Source: Tretioscincus oriximinensis (taxonomy: Eukaryota; Chordata; Lepidosauria; Squamata; Gymnophthalmidae). From it: a DNA stretch of 64,000 nucleotides. Below are positions 56,673 through 64,000 of the stretch, one piece after another; positions within the stretch are counted from its first letter, which is position 1; each line of letters starts with the position of its first letter. Both the position numbers and the translations under genes were made by a program. The notes below the pieces were generated by a model. That model was not told where the DNA came from. It saw only the letters and a program-made list of their open reading frames with translations, and searched no databases. The stretch covers positions 375,740 through 439,739 of the forward strand of contig JAJVDF010000253.1 in NCBI GenBank assembly GCA_022410635.1. The letters run 5' to 3'.

Positions 56673-57500
56673 GTTTATTTATTTATTAATTTGTACTTAT
56701 ACCCCACTTTATACCCGAATGTCTCAGGGCAGCTAACCATAGGGTGGCACATATAGCTTTTCATAGAATCATAGAGTCGGAAGGGACCTCCAGGGTCATA
56801 GAGTTCCAACCCCCTGCTCGATGCAGGATTCATTAAACCATCCCAGACAGTTGACTGTCCAGTCTCTGTTTGAAAACTTCCAGTGACGGCGAACTCACCA
56901 CCCCCTGTGGCAAACTGTTCTACTGGTTTATCACCCTGACTGTTAGAAAGTTTTTTCTGATATCTAATCTAAATCTGCTCCCTTGCAGTTTCATTCCATT
57001 GTTTCTAGTCCTTCCATGTGCTAATGAGAACAATGCTGATCCCTCTGCTCTGTGACAGCCCTTCAGATATTTGTAGACAGCTATCAAGTCTCCTCTCAGT
57101 CTTCTCTTTTGCATACTAAACATCCCTAGATCCTTTCACCGTTTCTCATAGGACATGGTTTCCAGACACTCACCATCCTTCTCACTCTCTTTTGTACTTG
57201 CTCTAGTTTATCAATGTCCTTTTTAAACTGGGCCCCCCAGAACTGAACACAGTATTCCAAGTGTGGTTGTACCAAAGTACTGTAGAGAGGAATAATTACT
57301 TCACGTGAGCGAGATTCTATGCCCCTTTTGTTGCTTTCTCCACAACAGACACCATGTGGAGTAGGTGGGGCTGAGAGAGTTCAAAGAACTGTGACTGGCC
57401 CAAGGTCACCCAGCTGGCTTTCATGGAGAAGTGGGGAATCGAACCAGGAAATTACCAGAGAAGAGACCAACACTCTAACCACTACACCAAACTGGCTCTC
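56673..57500 (-). mobile_element. L2-tailed SINE split by a CR1
   Basis: Left part 56673-56761: (TTTA)n, 'cttataccccactttatacc', 'gaatgtctcagggcagc', 'cacatatagctttt'. Right part from about 57325: 'ttgttgctttctccacaaca', ending in the head 'cactctaaccactacaccaa'. It joins as in the 34.9-kb copy. CTTTT flanks the insert. Confidence 0.88.
56762..57324 (-). mobile_element. CR1 lineage A, inserted in SINE
   Basis: Reverse copy from 'catagaatcatagagtcgga' (tail end) through frame LRGDLIAVYKYLKGCHRAEG up to 'gtactgtagagaggaata'. Close to the 37.9-kb copy. Confidence 0.94.
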
Positions 57501-57504
57501 AAAC

Positions 57505-57727
57505 TGGTTGCGCCCAGACTATGGAATACTCCCCCTCGAGGTATCCCTGTCATCATCACTGTATTCTTTTAGATGCTCTCTGAAGATGTACCTCTTTTAC
57601 CTGGCCTTTGGCTGAAGAAATGTTATTTCTCTTCCCACTTCTAGACACTGTTTGATACTGTTTTTAATGTCAATTTTGTATTGTTTTTATTGTTGGGTAT
57701 AGGGCGGGGTAAAAATATAAATAAATA
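57505..57727 (+). mobile_element. L2-like LINE 3' end
   Basis: 'cagactatggaatactcccc', 'agatgtacctcttttacctg', 'gcctttggctgaagaaatg', then 'gttgggtatagggcggggta' and (TAAA)n. Confidence 0.82.
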
Positions 57728-58079
57728 AAGTAAACTGAGTGCTGGAAGTAACAACAGAAATGTAAATGTGGGTGGGGTGATGAGTCAGGCCAAGTACAAT
57801 AGTGAATCCTTCCAAGTGGAAGGGTGTGCNTGGGGGAAAGAAGTGTCAATAGGTAAAAATGTTGCAATCAAAAATATAACAAGAGCGCTCTGGTGCTATA
57901 GTATATGTAGCATTCCAGAAAACCATGGTCTTTATTCAGTCCCATGTGGATGTAGTGAAACTTGTGGATGTATTCCAATTCTGCTGCTTCTCTTTAAAAT
58001 CTTCCTGTTTATGTTTTTTTATTCAAAGATTGCTGTTCTTAGGGTTATGGAAGGTTGAAGTGTTTTGCAACAGATTTTA
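57728..58079. other. Intron, unique
   Basis: No signal recognised. Confidence 0.4.
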
Positions 58080-58145
58080 TCACATTTTCATTAGTCTCGC
58101 AGATGCTAAGAGACCCCAGCTAACCTGGATATTTCTCTGAAAGAT
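58080..58145 (+). mobile_element. Family E terminal fragment
   Basis: 'cattagtctcgcagatgcta', 'agagaccccagctaacctgg', 'atatttctctgaaag' matches the end at 63300-63370. Confidence 0.6.
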
Positions 58146-58173
58146 TGGTTTATGTTAAATACCGGAGGAATTT

Positions 58174-58378
58174 GGCCCACCAGTGCCACATGGGCAGTCT
58201 GAAACAGAAAGCAAAACCTTCATCTGTTCTTCATGCCTTGCAAATGGTACTTCAGGAATCCTTCCTGTACTCCATTCCCAGGGGCAGGATCAACAGATCC
58301 ATCCTAGTAGCTATTTATACCCTCAGTGTCCGTGAACTTGTTTTATCCTGTCTTATCCAGGCTGCTAGCTTAGCCAAT
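58174..58378 (-). mobile_element. CR1 lineage B fragment
   Basis: 'ggcccaccagtgccacatgg', 'gcaaatggtacttcaggaat', 'gatccatcctagtagctatt'. Confidence 0.82.
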
Positions 58379-59699
58379 GTGGGGGCTTGGAACTTTCAGA
58401 TTTATGCCACCACATTGGTTGCTCTTTTGACAAATGCCACCCCTTGGCTTTGAGGGACTATGGTGAGCATGCGAAATATAAGGGGCCCAGATAGAAAAGC
58501 TATGGGAGGGACTGGGGAAGCAGCCATCAACGTGAATGCTCTGTTCTTGCCTAGACGGCTCACCAGCCAAAGAGAAAAACATAACGATATGTATCTCTGG
58601 GTCTTGGCTAAAAGAATCTTCTGCAGCTGGAATTTCTCGACTATCTGTTGCTGTTTTTGTTTGCCCAGTAGCGTGCTGCTTTTGTAAGATTGTTCTCTTT
58701 GCAATAGGCATTGCAAAAAACACAACCAAATGTTTTCCCCCTTCTTTGAACAAGCCTGGAATCCAATGCAAACAACAGTTTTGCTCAATTAAAGGTTCCA
58801 CAGTCGAGCTGAACAAATCACCATTCGGTTCAGCGGCGAACCGAACATGCCGTGTTCACCCACCCACATCCTTCGTCACGCTGCTTCTTGCTTTCTCCCC
58901 TTGCAAAGAGACTCTGCATTCACAGGCTTTGCTCTGGTCACAAATAGCATGTTTGTGTATTCATGCGCTGCCTTGTAGGCTTGTCAGCCAGGAATGTTTT
59001 GTTTTCAGCAGACAAGCTGAGATGACGAGGGCAACACCACCGCCTTGGTCTGCCTCCCTGTTTACAGGTCTCTCTCTGCCCCCTACTTATCTGCATAAAA
59101 GGCACTTGCCTGTGCTGCGTATCTTCCAAATGTGCAGTTTCCTTCCGTTGGAAAGGAGCTTTCTACTCCCCGCCTTGCTCGGTGATTCTTGGCTTTGGCT
59201 GGATGGGATTTTAATTTACAGCAAGTGTTCTTGAGCATAGATAATGGGTTGCCTTTGTTACCACAATAGAGGCTGCTGTGCATATGTGTGCTACCAGACA
59301 GCATGTGAAGGATGATGCTAAAGAAGGCAATGGTTTGATCTATATTAAGCGCATTATGTAAATAGGACTGTGGGGAGGTAGTTCAACAATAAACTCAATG
59401 TTCACCATGACTTCAGCAAAGCAAATAATTAATTAAACTCCTGTACACACTTTCCAGCAAACAGAGACACACACACAGCTTGATTTTGGAGAATTCCGTT
59501 GTACCTATCAGAGTCTGTTTTCCCTTTGAAGTCACTTTCATTGTTTCCCTTACTGAGAGCAGGGAAGGAGCCCTCCACTTCACGACAGAGAAAGAAGAGA
59601 TACTTCTGCTTAGGGCAGGTAGAGTTTCAGGATGGAAGATTACTACACTTTACAGCTTGTGACACTGGCTTTCTGTGCCAGGTCCAAGCTTTTCCAGTG
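58379..59699. other. Intron, repeat-poor, with a 232-codon frame
   Basis: The plus frame 58536-59234 (232 codons) is the longest non-microsatellite frame in the window. Cys/Ser/Leu-rich, no recognised domain, no splice or Kozak support. Probably chance. Confidence 0.4.
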
Positions 59700-59930
59700 A
59701 GGAAGACTCAGGTTTTACACACTGCTTTTCTCAACCCAAAGGGAATCAAACTGGCTTACACGACCTTCCGTTCTTCTCCTCACCACAGCCACCTTCTGAA
59801 GTCAGTGGGGTTAAGAGAGCTCTGAAGAGTAGCCCAGATTTCTCAGCTGACCTTTCTGGTGGAGGACAGAATCTAACTGGGAGGCTTCCAGATAAGAGTT
59901 TGACCAGGCTGCTTCTCCCATACAGACACT
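59700..59930 (-). mobile_element. Sauria-type SINE, left of inverted pair
   Basis: 'gcttttctcaacccaaaggg', 'ccttctgaagtcagtggggt', 'aggcttccagataagagttt'. Confidence 0.78.
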
Positions 59931-60094
59931 GTTTTTAACTATTTCATTTTATGTCTTTATAACTATATTGTTGTGCTCCAGCCAGAGACCCTCTCATATA
60001 AAGGTAAAGCCTATATAGGCTCCTGTTCTTTTACAAGCTTTCAGATTTAGGGTGTTATCCTAAAGTGAAGTGTTCAAAAATATGTTATTTCTAT

Positions 60095-60335
60095 TGCTAG
60101 AATTCTTATCTGGAAGCCTCCCGGTTAGATTCTGCACTCCTTAGAACCAGCAGGGTGACCTTGGGTTGGCCACAGTTCTTCGGAGCTCTCTCAACCCCAC
60201 TGACTTCAGAAGATGTCTGTTGGGAAGAGAAGAACAGAAGGTTATGGAAGGCGCTTTGGTTCCCTGTGGGTTGAGAAAAGAGGGTATAAAAAAGAAATTC
60301 TTCTCCTGCTCCTTCTTTTTACTCCTTCTCTTTTT
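60095..60335 (+). mobile_element. Sauria-type SINE, right of inverted pair
   Basis: 'gaattcttatctggaagcct', 'cccactgacttcagaagatg', 'gtgggttgagaaaagagggt', 'ataaaaaagaaattcttctc'. The same subfamily as the 59.7-kb copy, in opposite orientation. Confidence 0.8.
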
Positions 60336-60354
60336 CCTCCTGCTTTAAAAGCTT

Positions 60355-60715
60355 TCTCCCTTCCAGTGCTAGCTGCAATGCAGGCTGGAAGCTGTAATCC
60401 GCAGGGTAGGGCCCCACGTAGGCTGAGCTGCCTGCTGCTCAAACTTCATTTCCCAGCAGGCCCTGCTGCCAACATGACAACAGTTCTGTTTCCCTTTTTT
60501 TTCACATTTAGGCTGCTGCTGCTACTGCCAGCTTCGTGAAGCTGCTGGGCATCCAAGCTTTTATAATAAGCCCTTGTCATTGTGAAAAAAACAGTGTAGA
60601 AAAGCAGGCAGAAATGCAACTAAGAACCACAANACAGGAAACAGGAATTCTGCCAGGAAGAAAAGAAACAGGAAGCTGGCAGTTTGTTATTGTTGGCATC
60701 TGGCACCCTCCCTAT
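60355..60715 (+). repeat. Family H repeat, short copy
   Basis: Contiguous version of the outer parts of 21890-23140. See that entry. It starts immediately after the SINE tail. Confidence 0.62.
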
Positions 60716-61699
60716 GCTACAGAAGAACGAGCCACAACAAGTACCGTCACGATCCCATGATCCTTTTCTCTCCCAGCTGCTTCAGTGTCATTTCTCAGNC
60801 TTCTGCCAATGGCCCCCGAACCACGCTTGCAGGCACTACCATTCTTTCTTTGCGATGACTGACTGAAGGGCATTTGTTAGGAAGATCTCTGGCTGGCTAT
60901 AAAATGCATCATGTAAGGAACGAAATAATCTGTTTCCCCTTTCCCAGCTCCCAGTGCAATAACCAGCCTTTGCTTTCCTGCACGGATCCTACTGTGTCAG
61001 GCCATTATGCAAATGAGCCCATTAGACCAATCGTGCAATATATATCCGGCGCCTCGTCTTCTTGATGATTAAAGTTGGGGGCCCATCAGAGTGATGGATT
61101 CCTCTAGCAGTATTTCCCAAATGCCTGGGACGTAAAGGCGCTTGGGCTTTATATATTTATTTTTTCCAAACTGAAAAATGAAAGCATGCCATCTCTACGC
61201 TGGAAAATATTTACTTTTAGAAGGAGCAAGAGGGCAACCTGTTCCCTGCAATTCTACATGAGTCATTGATGGTGACACGCAGAGATGTCAGCAGAGATTT
61301 GAGCGGCAGCTTCCTCCAAAGTCAGCTTATTTGGCTGTGCCCCAGCATTGGGCATGATTGATGTGTGAGGCAGAGATGCGGGATATAAAATATATATACT
61401 TGGAAGCTGGGAGAGCGAAGGAAGTGTGTGATCAGAATGTTGTGCAGGTAGCAATCCTAATAGGACGGGGCATGCTTGCTAAACAGCTGGAACATCATTG
61501 CTGATGGCCTGGACCAGGTTAAAGCTATGGCGCTCTTTGCATTGTTTCAAGCGGGAGGAGTCACGTTGTCAGGATGGGCTCCGTCCATCCAAATGGGCCA
61601 CACACATGAGTCTTTTGATGCAATTTATGTCAACGCTCAAACTGAGATAGGGAAGAAGGGGGATGAGTCATTAAACATCAGCATGCATGCCTGCACTCT
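60716..61699. other. Intron, repeat-poor
   Basis: No exon or repeat recognised. Confidence 0.45.
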
Positions 61700-61705
61700 G
61701 AGCAC

Positions 61706-62472
61706 TGTTGGGGTTAGTCATGTGGGACATATATTAATTGGCATTAATATATTTAATATAAAATATACTTGGATTGACCCTTGCTAGCCAAAGTGAGGCC
61801 TGCATGGAAATTTTGGAAAAAATCTCTGGTNAACCCAGCCCCAGGAGTAAACAGGAACAGCTAAATCACCCTTCCTGTCCTAAGGGCATATCTTGCTCAA
61901 GAAACCTTGCCAGTTTGAATGGATTAATGACTCCCATTGTGGCAAAGAGGCGATCTTTGTTTACCAGGCTGTGCACCTGGGCTGAAACCATCAGCCTGAT
62001 AGTGGCCTGGAGGTAAACCACTTAAGACCATTAAGACCATTTCTCCTGTAAGTGAGTCACTGGGTTCCTGTACTTAGGAATAACAGCAAAGGCAAACAAT
62101 GGCTAAAGAGGGTCCATCCTGTATCCCAGCACCATACCATATTTGGCATTTCCTGACCAGGCTGCACCTCCTTGGGAGGAGAGAAAGACGTCACACAGGT
62201 GTCACAACCTGGGTCCGCCCTGACCCACGTGTGCTGTACCAACCCCTTTTTTGACATCACTGAATCAATCCACGCCTTCTGATTTGAGGTGAATAAAAGA
62301 TGGTGCACACCGTTATTCTGGAGTGGCTCATAACCCTATGGGCGCTCCTGGATCACTTCTGAACCCAAGCTACGTTGTCCATGTGAATCTCTTTACACGT
62401 GTCTGCACGCATTGGATCCAGCTACCTTAGGCAAGCTAAGGAGCTGAATAACGGGAAAACGAACCCCCGTTA
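61706..62472 (+). mobile_element. Solo LTR, copy 2 (same family as 8898-9613)
   Basis: 767 bp from TGTTGGGGTTAG to AACCCCCGTTA, with a perfect 6-bp target duplication GAGCAC (61700-61705 and 62473-62478). The polyadenylation signal AATAAA is near 62291. It carries an insertion relative to copy 1 in the upstream third and is otherwise colinear. No internal region or coding. Confidence 0.87.
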
Positions 62473-62610
62473 GAGCACCAAAGTGGAAGGGTATTCTACC
62501 TCCCCCCCCCCTTAACCCATCTCCGATTATGCTTTTTCAAAAGATTAAATCAGTAAAATCCACAATCCGTTGTGTCTTTTATTTGGAGACTCTGCACTAT
62601 GGAGCACGGC

Positions 62611-62720
62611 TGTAGAATGGGTGGGGAACCTTTTTTTTCTGCAAGGGGCCATATGAGCATTTGTAGCGTCACTCAATGTTCATATCCAAGGCCTTGCCCT
62701 CCCTTTGCCCATGCCCCCTG
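62611..62720. mobile_element. hAT-like left-end fragment
   Basis: 'atgggtggggaacctttttt' followed by 'gcaaggggccatatgagcat'. Same terminus as the 33.8-kb element. No matching right end found. Confidence 0.5.
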
Positions 62721-62989
62721 CCCCCTCCCTCACCCAGACTCACAAAATTATGGGTGTTTCAACAACTCTGGTTCAGTGATACTCGTACACACAAGAATTT
62801 CATATGGTATGGAAGTCTCATATCTCATACAGTGCTGTGGCAGTCAGGATCCGGTCACAAGACTCCCCCCCACCCCTTCCTGGAAATGACATCCTTCAAG
62901 ATGCTCCTANTGCCAGCGTCTACATCCACAAATTCCAATCCGACAACAAGAGGGCTTAATAGAGACAAGGCATTTTTTTTGTACACTAA

Positions 62990-63370
62990 AAATATTATAG
63001 CACCAATTTATACCCCAGCCTCTTGAGGGCACTCCTGAACTGATCTTTTCTCCTTTTAATTCCGTATATATATGACTGCGACACTTTTATCCAGCTGCAC
63101 TTCTGGCCTCTAGACATCTCCCTCTACTTCAAAAGATGAGCTGCTGCACGTGATCTGATTAATCACCCACACCCATATTCACCCGCCAGTACCCAGTTTG
63201 CTACATAAAGTCTTCCTTTGGCAGTTCTTCCCTAGATCTGAAGAATTAAACCTATCTGCAATAGCCCATGCCATTTACCTTTTTCTTGTCAGTCTCTAGA
63301 ATGCTACGAGACCCCCTTGCAAGATTTGCCCATGGACCCCCAGGCTAACACAGCTATTTCTCTGAAAAGC
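62990..63370 (+). mobile_element. Family E repeat, long copy
   Basis: 'cctcttgagggcactcctga', 'gtacccagtttgctacataa', 'tagtctctagaatgctacga', 'ccaggctaacacagctattt'. It combines the pieces seen separately at 6.9, 32.3 and 58.1 kb. Confidence 0.65.
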
Positions 63371-63893
63371 ATTCGGCATCTGTACTGTATATATTTTTCC
63401 CCTCTGCACTGCAAAACTCCAAGGGCAAAGGGTCATTTCGAAAGCCAGCGTCCTTTGAGAAGGTTTTACTTTTTTGTCCAGTAACTCAAGGGTTAAAAAA
63501 AGGGGATAAAAAAGAGCATCAAAATCCTGAAGCAGCCTTGGGAGAGAAGTGGAGCACAAGGGGGTGGCAGGGAAAAGATGCTGAAAAATAAATCAAAAGG
63601 AATGGAGAGGACAGCAAAGAAAAATGGCAATGAAAGTTTAAAAGGCGCGTCTCTTTCTCCGCTCTATTTGTCTTGTGCCTTCTTGTAGGGATGTGTCTGG
63701 AGAGGCAGAACGGGCGGGTCGAAGATGATGTCTCATTTCCAGCGCTAGAGGGAGTGGCGAGATGCATCAGGCCACAAAGATCCGAGGGCAGGCTTGGCTA
63801 GGCAGCAAGGAGAGAAGGTAATTCCTCATTACCTGCCTGGCCAGACGTGGGGAGAGCAGCATTCATATTGGGAAGCTGAAAGGAAAAGACTTC
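63371..63893. other. Intron, unique
   Basis: No signal recognised. Confidence 0.4.
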
Positions 63894-63894
63894 A

Positions 63895-64000
63895 AGTAGG
63901 CTGACCGGATGACCCCTTTAGGGGGGGGGGTCGGGATGGAAACCCGGTTTTGGGGTGCCTCCCGGTTTTCGCTGAGGGAATTATTTTTCAAAAAAAATAT
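63895..64000. mobile_element. MITE, copy 3 (AGGCTGACC family), cut by window end
   Basis: 'gtaggctgaccggatgaccc', a G-run, 'aaacccggttttggggtgcc', 'tcccggttttcgctgag', as in the left arm at 11.5 kb. The right arm lies beyond the window. Confidence 0.78.

Noticed and set aside
44977..64000. Preceding KIRREL3 exon (end of Ig1)
   Set aside because: No minus-strand frame ending in the Ig1 C-terminal motif with a donor site was found.

Overview
This is vertebrate, almost certainly squamate-reptile (lizard or gecko-like) genomic DNA. It lies inside one very large gene. The evidence is three short spliced exons on the minus strand with consensus splice sites and huge introns, no prokaryotic gene organisation, dense CR1 and L2-type LINE fragments, tRNA-derived SINEs of the Sauria type with (TTC/GAA)n tails, and long tri- and tetranucleotide microsatellites. 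Isolated single Ns occur throughout, plus one 145-base N gap inside a GAGAAG/GAA microsatellite. The squamate assignment rests on repeat type and is an inference.

The only gene I can support is KIRREL3 (NEPH2), an immunoglobulin-superfamily adhesion protein. Its exons read right to left: 44976-44819 (first part of Ig2), 32683-32533 (rest of Ig2) and 18043-17938 (start of Ig3). The splice phases join exactly (phase 0, then phase 1). The introns between them are 12,135 and 14,489 bp. The exons before and after were not found, so the flanking introns extend past both window ends (more than 19.0 kb upstream and more than 17.9 kb downstream).

Everything else is intron. Recurrent families are: (1) CR1-type LINE 3' ends of two lineages, 'A' with an (ATTCTATG)n tail and 'B' with a (TTCTTATG)n tail; (2) L2-like LINE 3' ends with a (TAAA)n tail; (3) tRNA-derived SINEs with either a Bov-B/Sauria-like purine tail or an L2-like tail; (4) two solo LTRs of one family with perfect 6-bp target duplications (8.9-9.6 kb and 61.7-62.5 kb), plus an older LTR-like pair at 17.1 and 38.6 kb; (5) DNA transposon relics: a mariner-type MITE with 43-bp inverted ends, hAT-like elements, and several palindromic MITE families.

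Region by region: 0-17.9 kb is intron with SINEs, the 2.7-3.0 kb tetranucleotide array, solo LTR 1, a palindromic MITE at 11.5 kb and an (AAT)n/(AAG)n array at 13.9 kb. 18-32.5 kb is intron with hAT, L2/CR1 nests and the mariner MITE. 32.7-44.8 kb is intron with a hAT broken by CR1, CR1 broken by a MITE, a 96-bp inverted repeat and a 76-bp tandem duplication. 45-64 kb is intron with SINE-in-CR1 and CR1-in-SINE nests, the assembly gap and solo LTR 2. No new protein system was found. The most interesting material is the set of precisely bounded non-autonomous elements and the nesting order they record.
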